A stretch of DNA of 64,000 nucleotides from Chitinophaga sp. SYP-B3965. Its GTDB lineage: Bacteria; Bacteroidota; Bacteroidia; Chitinophagales; Chitinophagaceae. The notes under the pieces are model-generated. The model saw nothing but the letters and a program-made list of their open reading frames with translations. It ran no database searches and had not been told where the DNA came from. The stretch spans positions 1,798,001 through 1,862,000 of the forward strand of contig NZ_WJFD01000001.1 of assembly GCF_009647655.1 (NCBI RefSeq), written 5' to 3'. Every line of letters starts with the position of its first letter. The first letter of the stretch is position 1. Shown in pieces: positions 1 through 9,304 of this stretch. Made by a program: the position numbers and the translations under genes.

Positions 1-1113
1 TTGTGTGGCATCGGTTTTAAGGATGTGTATAAACACCTTGTTACCTTTCCGGGTAGCGGTGTATTGATCAGTAGGGTTGTATGGGCCTCCCCAAGTGCCA
101 TAGATGGATGTACCGTTCTGTTGCAGCCAATCTCCCATTTCCTTTAAACGGGCCACCTGCCGGGCCTCTATGCGGCCATCAGGCATAGGGCCTACATTAA
201 AGAGGAGGTTGCCGTTACCGCCTGCCGTTTTTTCCAGGATGGTCAGGCACTCTTTCAGCGATTTCATTTTATCGTTCGGTTTCCAGGCCCATTGATTGCA
301 AATGGTGAAGCAGCTTTCCCAGGGCATGGTCATATTCATCCTGCCTACTACCTGTTCCGGGGTATCATAATCCCCTACCATTGCTGCGGGGTCTATCTTT
401 TTATTTTCCACGGCAGCCATTTCTTTGCCCAGGCGGTTATTGATGATCACATCCGGTTTAATGGATTTAAGGTAAGCATAGATGTCTTTTCCCATGTCAT
501 TTGTCCAGGGCTTCTCCCAGCCGCCATCAAACCAGAGCATGTAAGGATCATAGTTCGTGAGCAGTTCTTTCAGCTGGGCCTTCATGAACACAATGTATTT
601 ATTGATATCAGACTTAGGATCCGGTGTTTGGTTGTGTGCGGAGTGGATGGGATACTCCGGGTGATACCAGTCCAGTACAGAGTAATAAATGCAGAACTTA
701 ATGCCTGCTTTTTTACAGGCTTTGGCCAGCGCACCTACGATATCCTTTTTATAAGGTGTAGCGGCGATATCATACTCCGTAAAGGCAGAAGGCCATAAGC
801 AAAATCCATCGTGATGGCGGGCGGTGATGGTGAGGTATTGCATGCCGGCATCCTTTGCTGCTTTCACCCATTCATCTGCATTGAACAATACAGGGTTGAA
901 TTCTTTGTACAGTTGGTCATAATCTGCTTTTGGGACTTCTTTATCCCGGCTCCAGCCGATCTCCGTTCCTCTCAGGGTTACGGGTCCCCAGTGGATGAAC
1001 ATGCCAAAACGTTTATCCATGAAGCCGGACATTACGGCTTTGGAGGTTTGCTGGGCTATAGCGCTGCTACAGAGGCAGACAATAAAGAGTAACGTGAAAA
1101 TCCTTCTTATCAT
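1..1113 (-). CDS. alpha-L-fucosidase, GH29 (3' end cut by window edge)
   Basis: This is a secreted or periplasmic retaining glycosidase that removes terminal alpha-L-fucose. The frame is open from the ATG at 1113 to base 1, giving 371 codons without a stop; the family is usually 430-480 residues or more, so the C-terminus lies outside the window. Residues 1-21 form a signal peptide ending SSAIAQ. The early HWG motif, R-H-H-D-G-F (His100-His101-Asp102) and W-F-D-G-G-W around Asp196, the expected catalytic nucleophile, are GH29 hallmarks. It is transcribed away from the AraC gene. The family call is firm. The true substrate linkage cannot be read from sequence. Confidence 0.93.
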   Translation of the reverse strand, partial: MIRRIFTLLFIVCLCSSAIAQQTSKAVMSGFMDKRFGMFIHWGPVTLRGTEIGWSRDKEVPKADYDQLYKEFNPVLFNADEWVKAAKDAGMQYLTITARHHDGFCLWPSAFTEYDIAATPYKKDIVGALAKACKKAGIKFCIYYSVLDWYHPEYPIHSAHNQTPDPKSDINKYIVFMKAQLKELLTNYDPYMLWFDGGWEKPWTNDMGKDIYAYLKSIKPDVIINNRLGKEMAAVENKKIDPAAMVGDYDTPEQVVGRMNMTMPWESCFTICNQWAWKPNDKMKSLKECLTILEKTAGGNGNLLFNVGPMPDGRIEARQVARLKEMGDWLQQNGTSIYGTWGGPYNPTDQYTATRKGNKVFIHILKTDATQ

Positions 1114-1318
1114 ATGATAAAGTTAGGGAGTCGCGTTACCTGAACCAATAGATTATCATTTTAGTTTGATGGACTATCCGCTGTTATTGTTATTACTGCA
1201 AGGCTGGCGCAGATAACATCGGTAACTTTAACGATTATCTTGTTCCCCTCCATCATAATTGAGAATGCCCATCCTGCCTTTTTTCATGTTGCCATTTAGT
1301 TCACGGTTTTAAAAAATA

Positions 1319-1657
1319 GTGTCAATGCGTATAGCGATAGCCGATATCAAGACCTTGGAAATGATCAGACACTTTGTTCAATCTGCCATTTTTAGCCATT
1401 TACACATCAAGGAACTTTGCGACTCAGCAGAAATGAGTGAGACAAAACTCATTCAGTGTTTTAAATTTCTTTATCAATCTACTATTATCAATTACTTCTC
1501 CACTATAAAAATGGAGTACGCCAAAGCTTGTCTGGAAAAGGATTTTACGGTGAAAGAACTTTCTATCCTGTTATGCTATAGTTCTACTGAACATTTTAAT
1601 CGTGCATTCAGGAAGGTGTTTGTTGTTTGTCCTAATAGTTTTCAGGCGCGAAAATAA
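1319..1657 (+). CDS. stand-alone AraC-type HTH protein
   Basis: About 112 residues that correspond only to the C-terminal double helix-turn-helix DNA-binding domain of AraC regulators (normally ~280 residues). The first HTH covers roughly residues 28-55 (HIKELCDSAEMSETKL) and the second roughly 77-105, ending in the typical FNRAFRKVF...P-x-x-F pattern. There is no ligand-binding domain, and an in-frame stop (1310-1312) just upstream shows that no longer N-terminus exists in this frame. The start is GTG 1319 or ATG 1325. It sits upstream of the thioredoxin-like/MauE/DUF6520 genes and is their most obvious local regulator; this role is inferred from position only. It could also be a remnant of a full regulator. 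Confidence 0.72.
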   Translation: MSMRIAIADIKTLEMIRHFVQSAIFSHLHIKELCDSAEMSETKLIQCFKFLYQSTIINYFSTIKMEYAKACLEKDFTVKELSILLCYSSTEHFNRAFRKVFVVCPNSFQARK

Positions 1658-1937
1658 TGCAGTAGTATATGTGGTTTTGGGCAGGTGAATTATTTAGGTT
1701 TGTAAATTTAAGTGGTATAGATTGCATGTATTAAAGAGACACAGTAAAGAGTAACCCGACTAATATTATTTAGCTGTAAGATTCAGATAGCCATTCTTCT
1801 TTCCGCAAATTATGAATACAATTCAAATTTTGTCTTAAGCTTAACGAAACCTGTTTTTATCTATGGGCGCTTGGATTTTCCGGAACCGCCTGGGGATGGT
1901 TTTGTGCTGTAATTATTCATTTTCAATTATTACATCA

Positions 1938-2420
1938 ATGATTAAAGGATCACTAGTTTTAGCGATGCTAATACTATTACTTATATCAGGTTGCCAGGTT
2001 GGGGAAACGCCACAAACGATTCCGGAGTTTTCAATGCGCTTGGCTGATAGCACTAAAGTGTTTTATTCGAATGACATACCAATGGGAAAAACAATCGTGC
2101 TGATCCAGTTTGATCCGGCCTGTAGAGATTGTCAGATAGAGACGGAGGAAATTCTTGCCAATATTAGCTCGTTTAAGAATACTAACTTTTATTTGATTAC
2201 ACGGCATCCTTATGATGAAATGATGGTATTTCATGACCATCTTAAATTGAATACATATAGTAATATAAAGATTGGCATTGATACAGCATCTGTAATACCA
2301 AAACAATTCAAAATACGGTCTACACCACTAACTTTAATATTCGATGAAAACAAAATACTCCGTGCAATTTTCTCCGGTAAAGCTGATTTGAAAGATCTCA
2401 CAAAAAGTATTAATGGTTAA
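1938..2420 (+). CDS. thioredoxin-like redox lipoprotein
   Basis: A 160-residue protein starting at ATG 1938. The frame is open back to ATG 1863, but only the later start puts a lipoprotein signal (LLLISGC, lipidated Cys19) at the N-terminus. After it comes a thioredoxin/TlpA-like fold with F-D-P-A-C-R-D-C, a CxxC redox pair at Cys62 and Cys65, and a cis-Pro-like segment (RSTPLTLIF). It is probably anchored in a membrane facing the periplasm and shuttles electrons or makes and breaks disulfides. Its stop overlaps the start of the MauE-like gene by 8 bases, so the two are translated together. The partner protein is unknown; the small cysteine protein downstream is a candidate. Confidence 0.78.
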   Translation: MIKGSLVLAMLILLLISGCQVGETPQTIPEFSMRLADSTKVFYSNDIPMGKTIVLIQFDPACRDCQIETEEILANISSFKNTNFYLITRHPYDEMMVFHDHLKLNTYSNIKIGIDTASVIPKQFKIRSTPLTLIFDENKILRAIFSGKADLKDLTKSING

Positions 2421-2877
2421 ACTTTCAACTATGCAAAGGGATAAATTCCTAAGTCTAATCTCTTACGCCTTTGTCTTATTGTTCGTCTACACGGCATTGA
2501 GTAAGTGGTTTTCATATCCGATTTATTTATATGACCTCAAGCGATCACCAGAGTTAGGAGCTTTTGCATTGCCAATTTCCATTATTATTCCCGGTTCAGA
2601 ATTATTGGCCGCTGGGTTGCTTTTATTTTCCAATTGGCGAAAGTTCGGATTTTGGTTATCCTTTATTCTGATGACGTCCTTTACTTTATATGTGGCCTAC
2701 GTACTAATGTTTGCTCCAGACCTCCCTTGCACTTGCGGGGGAATCATTCGGGAACTTAGCTGGCCACAACATCTGATATTCAATATTTTATTTACTGGAT
2801 TTGCTGCTTGGGGATTATACTTAATAAATGGCGAAGCTAACGTCAGACATAGCCCAACAGCGCTCTCCAAAAAATAA
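2413..2877 (+). CDS. MauE/DoxX-like redox membrane protein
   Basis: A 154-residue inner-membrane protein with about four hydrophobic segments (roughly 14-34, 50-72, 79-101 and 120-140). Between the last two lies P-C-T-C-G-G (Cys106, Cys108), the cysteine motif of Bacteroidota MauE-like proteins. MauE of methylotrophs is needed to form disulfides in methylamine dehydrogenase, and this wider family is considered a membrane electron carrier for thiol chemistry. No methylamine dehydrogenase gene is visible here, so the substrate must be something else. It overlaps the upstream redox lipoprotein by 8 bases and precedes a small secreted four-cysteine protein. ATG 2413 gives the overlap; ATG 2431 is an alternative start. 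Confidence 0.82.
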   Translation: MVKLSTMQRDKFLSLISYAFVLLFVYTALSKWFSYPIYLYDLKRSPELGAFALPISIIIPGSELLAAGLLLFSNWRKFGFWLSFILMTSFTLYVAYVLMFAPDLPCTCGGIIRELSWPQHLIFNILFTGFAAWGLYLINGEANVRHSPTALSKK

Positions 2878-2951
2878 TTCTCGCGGGATAAAAGGGGAAT
2901 CCGAAAACCTTTAACAGAGTAGGAATATCTTTAAATCTTCAATGAAAAGTT

Positions 2952-3224
2952 ATGAAAGTTTCAAAATTATTCTTGGGCCTGGCGTTGATTTTATTCGCAG
3001 CCGTTGGTGCATTCGCTACTGCCAAGAACACCGCACTACAAACTGTTTATTATAATTTTAATAACCAGTGCCTTGACATTCAAGAAACACCATGTGGAGG
3101 AAGCAGTGGTGAATGTCAGTTAAACATTATTCCTCCAGGTGAAACAACTGCACAGTTGCTCACTATTTACCAAACGCGTGTGACCCTTAACGTTCCATGC
3201 CAAACTCCATTCCCAAAACCTTAA
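2952..3224 (+). CDS. small secreted four-cysteine protein, DUF6520-like
   Basis: A 90-residue protein with a clear signal peptide (MKVSKLFLGLALILFAAVGA, cut near residue 22) and a mature part of ~67 residues with four cysteines (40, 48, 55 and 83), enough for two disulfides. The lysine-rich start, Ala-rich export signal and short Cys-containing mature part match proteins annotated as DUF6520 in Bacteroidota; that assignment is from memory. No function is known for the family. It follows the redox lipoprotein and MauE-like genes by 74 bases and converges on the TlpA/SusD/SusC operon. An upstream ATG at 2942 is out of frame, so 2952 is the start. Confidence 0.75.
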   Translation: MKVSKLFLGLALILFAAVGAFATAKNTALQTVYYNFNNQCLDIQETPCGGSSGECQLNIIPPGETTAQLLTIYQTRVTLNVPCQTPFPKP

Positions 3225-3234
3225 TCAATCAACT

Positions 3235-3268
3235 GGAAGCAACGACCACAAAACCGGTCGTTGCTTTC
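3235..3268. terminator. bidirectional stem-loop between convergent genes
   Basis: AAGCAACGACC (ending 3247) pairs perfectly with GGTCGTTGCTT (from 3256) around an 8-base loop; two more outer pairs include one wobble. It lies between the stop of the small cysteine protein and the stop of the TlpA-like gene. There is no long T run on either side, so it may act as a 3'-end stabiliser or a weak terminator. Confidence 0.6.
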
Positions 3269-3271
3269 AGA

Positions 3272-4627
3272 TTAAAAGCTATCACTTATTTCAAGGACGT
3301 CCAATTTCATGGTACTGGGTATCAAGTCTAATCCACTTTGCCTCAAAGAGGCTCTAATGCTCTCAAGATCATCTATATCAGCCTCAACTGAAAAACTGAC
3401 ATTACCTGTAATCCCTGTTTCGTTTATCGTTACAAATTTAGAATGCGTTAATCTGTATGAAAGAATAATTGGAATATTATCGATGGCTATATTATTAAAT
3501 CGATTAATCCGTGATTCTGGTTCCCAAGCGCTGGAAGGACCACCAACATTATTTAAAATTCTCCGAACCTTATTTTTATTGATTACAACTAATTTCAGAC
3601 ATGGCATGTCCCTCTGGACAATTCTTGTCCTATACCCAAAGTAATTTTCTAAATCTCGCTGCATCATTTTCATTAGATCAGCGGGAGTCCCTTTCCTTAG
3701 TGGAGCTTCAATACTATAGTTATAAACATCAGCAGTTGCAGATTGATACTGAAATCTAAGTGAATCCTTCGTTATAATTATAGGCCATGGCCAGACTTTA
3801 GGGTACCTTGAGATTATAAATGGCGCGCCGAAATAAGCAACCATATATAGCGCCGGAAGAGAAGCGGCCATTGCTTGGTACCTCACTTTTCCATCTGATG
3901 TAAAGTTTGCGATATCAGGGACTAGTGACCATCCTTGACCATAATTTGGTTTCATCAATATACTCCTGAATAAGTAGTCTGTTGATTCACCTCCGTTCCC
4001 ATCAATAAGCAATGGCATTGACTGATCCGCCTGGCGCTTATTTCCTTTGACGTTCGCGTAGCTCATATCCCTAAAATAAAATGGCAAATCGGAAATGAAT
4101 TTCTCAATATTTTGTTCAGTCACATCGTCAGATGAAGTTATTGCTTTAACTAAACCATTCTTGTCGATCCATACGTAATGTGGCACACTCATAGGTACAA
4201 CCTTATTAAAAAAGATTGAGTCATATGTTGACGTAAGCGTTAAACAAGATTTCTTTCTATATATATCATAATATTTTCTGATGTCCCTTATTTTTTCTTC
4301 ACGCCCAACCAAAATCACTTTGAGTTTATCCGAATTCTTGTTCTGAATCAAATTCAACATTGGGAATCCTGCAATGCAGGAAGAACAACCAATGGTCCAA
4401 AAATCTATTATTACATATTTACCAAACAAATCACCAAAAGATAGTTCATCCTTAAGATCATCATGAAAGTTTGTCAAAGTAAAATTTGGAAATTTCTTGC
4501 CGATAGTTGGATAATTTTCATCTTGACTTTTTACTTCTGAATGTAAAAACATTAACAAGGAAAGCATCACGATGATTCGCATGAAATCAATAAACTGTTT
4601 TTTTACACTGTTAATTATATCCTTCAT
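3272..4627 (-). CDS. TlpA-like thiol-disulfide oxidoreductase with unknown C-terminal domain
   Basis: A 451-residue exported protein. The N-terminus has a basic stretch and hydrophobic core (about 17-29) ending near VKSQ. A redoxin/TlpA domain follows (about 41-175) with F-W-T-I-G-C-S-S-C, redox Cys81 and Cys84. The remaining ~260 residues are a separate domain; its last part (S-V-E-A-D-I-D-D-L, then ...DVLEIS) faintly resembles the TIGR03435 soil-associated family, a weak memory-based match. The gene is the last of the SusC-SusD operon and overlaps susD by 17 bases; ATG 4582 would avoid the overlap. TlpA proteins attached to SusCD pairs are common in Chitinophagaceae, and their targets are not established. 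Confidence 0.85.
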   Translation of the reverse strand: MKDIINSVKKQFIDFMRIIVMLSLLMFLHSEVKSQDENYPTIGKKFPNFTLTNFHDDLKDELSFGDLFGKYVIIDFWTIGCSSCIAGFPMLNLIQNKNSDKLKVILVGREEKIRDIRKYYDIYRKKSCLTLTSTYDSIFFNKVVPMSVPHYVWIDKNGLVKAITSSDDVTEQNIEKFISDLPFYFRDMSYANVKGNKRQADQSMPLLIDGNGGESTDYLFRSILMKPNYGQGWSLVPDIANFTSDGKVRYQAMAASLPALYMVAYFGAPFIISRYPKVWPWPIIITKDSLRFQYQSATADVYNYSIEAPLRKGTPADLMKMMQRDLENYFGYRTRIVQRDMPCLKLVVINKNKVRRILNNVGGPSSAWEPESRINRFNNIAIDNIPIILSYRLTHSKFVTINETGITGNVSFSVEADIDDLESIRASLRQSGLDLIPSTMKLDVLEISDSF

Positions 4628-6035
4628 TTTGGGTGAGCTTGTTATTATTTATAATGTCATTTAAAGGCAAAGGCCAGACAGTCCACTTTGAAGACCAAAC
4701 CGTCCCTTTAATAGACTCTATCTGTTTCATAATTACATCAACAACTTTTGTTCTTTTAATATCAAACCACCTATGCCCCCATTCACAAAACAACTCTCTT
4801 CGTCTTTCCACAGATATTGTATCTATCATTGCAACTTTTGAAATGCCGGGATTGATATCTTTTAATAAATCTATTCCTGCACGGGATCTAATTCTATCTA
4901 TATCTTCAATAGCTTCTGATATTTTACCCTGTTGTGCTCGTGCTTCTGCCCTTATTATAAACATTTCCGCAAGACGAAATACAATAGATACTTCCTCAAT
5001 TGTTGTACTCACAACACGTGATTTGTACTTAAATGGAAAGTAGTAAGTACCTGTTCCGACAGTGATAGATTTGATCCAGTTTAACTTTCTCAGATCGTTA
5101 CCAGAAAATACTTTTAAGAGGCTATTGCTAATATCCGAACCGCTATTTCCCGCTGTTGGTATGCTAGTCAAGATAAACTTTTGTTCATAAGTATTTTCTC
5201 GTAAAGCTGCCCCGGAGTTACCAGTTGGCATTTGAAGTTGCCAGATGGCTTCTTTTGTCGCTTTCTTAAAAACATCATCAATTTTCTCCAAAGAATATAT
5301 TGATGAACTGTTGACAATAGCACTGACCCTTTCCTCTGCTAACCCCCATTGACCGGTGTATAAATATACCCGTGCCAATAAAGCAGATGCAACAAATAAG
5401 TTGGGCCTAACCCTATCAACAGTTTCTGTTATCGCATTTCCGGATACATATTTGGGTGACAGCAGTTCTTCCGATTTGATTAAATCGGCAATAATTTGCC
5501 TGTACACATCTGCTACCGCGATACGTACTGAAGCACCATTTATGGTATAATCAGTAGTCAAGACCAGTGGAATATCGCCATACAAATTGCACAAATAGAA
5601 ATACCAGAATGCTCTTATAAAGAGGGCCTCTCCTAACAATTGCTTTTTTACCTGACTAGTTACTTTTTCAGATTTCCCCAAGCCTTCAATAATACCATTT
5701 GCTTGGTAAATTATATTATAACCTTTTTCCCAAATCACGTTCGTTAATGCGTCTTTTGCGTTTAATGCATTTTTATATACAGCTAATCCAGCGACATTGG
5801 TTACTTTATAATCAAGTTCGTCTGAATACAACCCGCAATAGAGAGCCAGGTTATAGGGTAGTGGTTCACTCATCATACTTGTATATAATCCTCCCATAGC
5901 AGAGATAGCCGTAGCATCCTCACTAAAAACCTTTTCAGTAACTAACCTATCCTGAGGTGGATCAATCTCCACGAATTTTTTACACCCTGTAATAGCTACA
6001 AGAAAAATGAATATATATAGACTCGTATTTTTCAT
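4611..6035 (-). CDS. SusD/RagB-like outer-membrane nutrient-binding lipoprotein
   Basis: A 474-residue surface lipoprotein with signal and lipobox (VAITGC, Cys18). The family features are visible: an N-terminal SusD-like region with TPR-type helices (ALFIRAFWYFYLCNLYGDIP) and a C-terminal RagB/SusD region (EMFIIRAEARAQQG and R-R-E-L-F-C-E-W-G-H-R-W-F-D). SusD forms the lid of the SusC transporter and captures oligomeric ligand. It follows susC by 14 bases and overlaps the TlpA-like gene. Its base composition is clearly AT-rich compared with the second susD at 21.3 kb. The ligand, glycan or peptide, is not identifiable; no glycosidase is in this operon, which leans toward a non-glycan substrate. 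Confidence 0.93.
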   Translation of the reverse strand: MKNTSLYIFIFLVAITGCKKFVEIDPPQDRLVTEKVFSEDATAISAMGGLYTSMMSEPLPYNLALYCGLYSDELDYKVTNVAGLAVYKNALNAKDALTNVIWEKGYNIIYQANGIIEGLGKSEKVTSQVKKQLLGEALFIRAFWYFYLCNLYGDIPLVLTTDYTINGASVRIAVADVYRQIIADLIKSEELLSPKYVSGNAITETVDRVRPNLFVASALLARVYLYTGQWGLAEERVSAIVNSSSIYSLEKIDDVFKKATKEAIWQLQMPTGNSGAALRENTYEQKFILTSIPTAGNSGSDISNSLLKVFSGNDLRKLNWIKSITVGTGTYYFPFKYKSRVVSTTIEEVSIVFRLAEMFIIRAEARAQQGKISEAIEDIDRIRSRAGIDLLKDINPGISKVAMIDTISVERRRELFCEWGHRWFDIKRTKVVDVIMKQIESIKGTVWSSKWTVWPLPLNDIINNNKLTQNEGYN

Positions 6036-6049
6036 TTTTTTTGATTTAA

Positions 6050-9000
6050 TTATAATGTAACCTGCAAACCAATAGTAAGCGTTTTTAATGACGGTAGCCT
6101 TACTGCATCAGATGGAGCCTCCGGATCGAACCCAACATACTTTGTAAATGTCAAAAGATTCTGACCTTGTGCGTATAATCGCACACTTTTTAAAATTGAG
6201 CGGATCGAATAATTTAATGGCATTCGCCAAGAGAGGGATAGATTTTTTAATCTCATAAAAGACGCGTCACTTAACAACCCGTCACTAGAATTAAAAATGT
6301 TATTTGATGTAGATATCAATGCTTTAGATTGAGAGAACGGCAACTGGTACTCGCTACCCAATAGATAGTTAGGTTGATTTCCATTGCCGCTGTTAAAAAA
6401 TCCAGGGGGTATTATGCTCTTAAAAAACGCTCTACCGTTTTGTTTTGTGAACTGAAACAGGAAATCAAGCTCAAAACCTTTATAACCAAAATTATTTTGA
6501 ATGCCTCCATAGAATTTTTGACCGACAAAATAAAATTGATTATCGAATGCAGTTGTAAGGTTTCCATCTTTATTAAAATCCTCAAATGTAAATAAACCGG
6601 TGACTGGATCCCTCCCCGTGTAATGATACAAACGCAGTAACGATAGCGGTTGGCCGATGGCATACCTAGTCGCGTAACTTGATGCTTCAATATTAGGATA
6701 TGAAACGAGTTTATTGGTTGGAAAAGTTATGTTAACATTCGTTGACCATGAAAATACCTTACTGTTAAAGTTATCTGAATGTAGATCAATTTCTAAACCA
6801 GAATTTTCAAGCACAGCTGGTAAATTCGCCCTGATGCTTGTGAATCCCGCAACAGAGGGCAGGCCGTATTGAACTAATTGATTGCTTGTTTTATTACGAT
6901 ATACACTTGTATTCAGCAATAGCTTATTGTCCATAAAACCCAATTCTAAACCAATTTCTATTTTATTAACCCTTTCCCAACCATAATAAGGGTTTGTAAG
7001 CTGCGTTGGTATTAAGCTGCTGACGCCTTGATAAAAACTAGTATTAGTGCTATAAGTATCCAGATATTGATAATCTGTCAGTTGGTCATTCCCGGTACTT
7101 CCGAAGCTGGATCGTATTTTTCCCAGGCTAACAAATGGAAGGCTTCCTTTAAAAAACGCTTCGTTAGAGAAAACCCAGGCAGCTCCTATAGCTCCAAAAT
7201 TCCCAAATTTATTTTCAGGACCAAACCTACTGCTTCCGTCCCGACGAGCAGTAACATTTAATATATATCTATCATGAAATGAATAACCAATTCTGGAGTA
7301 TATAGCACTATATCTATACACTGTGTTTGACCGCCCTTTTGTTGTTACAGTAGGACCAGCAGCGAAGTTTTCAATTAATGCATCCGTGGTAAATCCACGG
7401 GCTGACATTGCTAAATAATTTTTAACTGTACTTTGGAAAGTTGTGCCAACAAGCATTTCGAACCTTCCCCCTAAAACTTTACCCTGATATGATATTTGAG
7501 GTTCAATAACCCAAGATTTCAATCTATTATCTAGGAACTCATTTGACCTCAGCAAACTTGCAAATTCCGACAATGAGGGATTATATGCAATAAAGGGTGT
7601 TAAATTACTTTGGGAGAAATCCGTAGCATTATATCCAAAGCTGCTTCTGATTTCTAAATTATTTATTGGCCTATAGCTTAGTAATAGATTGCTCACTAGG
7701 TTATTGGCCTTTTCATCTGAGGTCTGCAAGAATGCTGACATAGGATTGACCCATTCACTATTAGGAGCCCAATTTAAGCTTCCGTCTTCTTTAAAAGGCT
7801 TTGGGAGGTTTGGTGCCAACCGAAATGATGTTGTAGCTTCGAATACTCCAGATGGCAAATTATTCACATTATAGACATATGCGCCCATAAGAGAAGCATT
7901 AAATTTTTTGTTTGTCGAACTATGATTTAAGCCGAATTGCAAGCTTATTTTTTTTGTCAAAAATTCACCTGGATAAATTGTCCCCTCATTTCTCAAAGTA
8001 GATCCTATTCTAAAATTGGTAAAATCATTGCCGCCAGAAACAGAAACTGAAGCTTCAGTTAATTTCCCTGTACCACCTACAAAATAATCTTGCCAGTTGG
8101 TATAACTGGTTGTGTCCCATTTCCCATTCAGATCATAATCATTTAGCCCGGGAGATTTACCATCATTTGCAAACGCTTGTCTTCGCATTGACAAGTATTC
8201 TTGAGTGTTCATAAACTTAACACGTTGTGGTGCTTTACTTCCCCCAGTGTAAAAATTCACATCAAACTGAGTTTTACCCGCCTTACCTTTTTTTGTGGTA
8301 ATCAAAATAACACCATTTGCCCCGCGGCTGCCGTATATTGCAGTTGCGTCAGCATCTTTAAATATCTCTATACTTTCGATATCGCTTGGATTAAGAAAAC
8401 TAAATGGACTAATAGGTCCACCCACCGGTGCTGTTGCTATTCCCGTCGCGCCGATGAGTGTAAAACTGTTTGAGTTAAATTGTATCCCATCGATGATGAA
8501 TAGTGGATTGTTACCGTTTGCTAAACTATTTTGCCCCCTTAGTCTGATTGTTAATTCTCTCCCTGGTGTACCGTCGACAGGTTGTATAAATAATCCAGGT
8601 ACACGACCTATTAATGCAGCAATTGGATCACCAATCGGCTGTCTGGCAATATCTTCGGCTTTTACCGTACTTACATTTCCCGTATTACGAATCTTAGTAG
8701 TATTATAGTAACCTTTTATTACAGTTTCTTCAAGTTTACTTGTAAGTTCAATCAAGGTCAAGTTAACTTCTGCCTGACCATTTACCTCGATCTGCATAGT
8801 TTTGAAACCTACGAAGCTATAGACTAGCGTTCCATCAGGCTCACCGACAATTTGATAATTGCCATTTCTATCTGTGATTGTCCCGATGTTAGTGCCGCGT
8901 AACCTAACACTCACACCAATAAGGGTATTGTTTTTGATATCCGTTACCTTACCAGTAATACGTATGGGCTTGGTATTTTCCGAGGCTGTATGCCTAGTCA

Positions 9001-9304
9001 CCTGCCCCTTCCCCTTAATCAAAATCGTCTTATTAACAATCTCATACCTATAAGGCAACCCCGCAAAAATATGATCCAACGCCTCCACCAAACTCACATC
9101 CTTCAGCAAAACCGTCACCGGTGCACTATTCGCCAGCAGCGCCACCCCATAAGCAAACCCATAATCCGTCTGCCGCTCAATAGCCTTAAAAACCGTCTCC
9201 AGCTCCACCTGCTTAAACTGCAAACTGATCTTCTGTGCGCTGGCTTTAGAGAAAACGTTCAGGCAGGAGATTAAGATCAGAAAGGTCGCAATATGAATCC
9301 TCAT
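6050..9304 (-). CDS. SusC/RagA TonB-dependent receptor with STN signalling domain
   Basis: An outer-membrane TonB-dependent transporter of 1084 residues from ATG 9304, where a signal peptide begins (MRIHIATFLILISCLNVFSK). The frame is open to ATG 9412, but that extension is not export-like. Domain order: STN (about 26-98), which contacts an anti-sigma factor; carboxypeptidase-regulatory-like beta-sandwich (about 112-185); plug (about 195-310, with LRGQNSLANGNNPLFIIDG); then a ~770-residue beta-barrel ending in a strand with a terminal hydrophobic residue. Sigma and fecR lie directly upstream, so ligand-induced transcription is expected. Composition is odd: the first ~300 bases are 50-57% GC by hand count and the barrel part about 33%, suggesting a mosaic gene. 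Confidence 0.93.
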   Translation of the reverse strand: MRIHIATFLILISCLNVFSKASAQKISLQFKQVELETVFKAIERQTDYGFAYGVALLANSAPVTVLLKDVSLVEALDHIFAGLPYRYEIVNKTILIKGKGQVTRHTASENTKPIRITGKVTDIKNNTLIGVSVRLRGTNIGTITDRNGNYQIVGEPDGTLVYSFVGFKTMQIEVNGQAEVNLTLIELTSKLEETVIKGYYNTTKIRNTGNVSTVKAEDIARQPIGDPIAALIGRVPGLFIQPVDGTPGRELTIRLRGQNSLANGNNPLFIIDGIQFNSNSFTLIGATGIATAPVGGPISPFSFLNPSDIESIEIFKDADATAIYGSRGANGVILITTKKGKAGKTQFDVNFYTGGSKAPQRVKFMNTQEYLSMRRQAFANDGKSPGLNDYDLNGKWDTTSYTNWQDYFVGGTGKLTEASVSVSGGNDFTNFRIGSTLRNEGTIYPGEFLTKKISLQFGLNHSSTNKKFNASLMGAYVYNVNNLPSGVFEATTSFRLAPNLPKPFKEDGSLNWAPNSEWVNPMSAFLQTSDEKANNLVSNLLLSYRPINNLEIRSSFGYNATDFSQSNLTPFIAYNPSLSEFASLLRSNEFLDNRLKSWVIEPQISYQGKVLGGRFEMLVGTTFQSTVKNYLAMSARGFTTDALIENFAAGPTVTTKGRSNTVYRYSAIYSRIGYSFHDRYILNVTARRDGSSRFGPENKFGNFGAIGAAWVFSNEAFFKGSLPFVSLGKIRSSFGSTGNDQLTDYQYLDTYSTNTSFYQGVSSLIPTQLTNPYYGWERVNKIEIGLELGFMDNKLLLNTSVYRNKTSNQLVQYGLPSVAGFTSIRANLPAVLENSGLEIDLHSDNFNSKVFSWSTNVNITFPTNKLVSYPNIEASSYATRYAIGQPLSLLRLYHYTGRDPVTGLFTFEDFNKDGNLTTAFDNQFYFVGQKFYGGIQNNFGYKGFELDFLFQFTKQNGRAFFKSIIPPGFFNSGNGNQPNYLLGSEYQLPFSQSKALISTSNNIFNSSDGLLSDASFMRLKNLSLSWRMPLNYSIRSILKSVRLYAQGQNLLTFTKYVGFDPEAPSDAVRLPSLKTLTIGLQVTL

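Noticed and set aside
104..1092. Three + strand frames at 104-295, 292-798 and 811-1092 that could be read as genes.
   Set aside because: They are antisense to the alpha-L-fucosidase frame, which runs unbroken from 1113 to the window edge and carries all family motifs.
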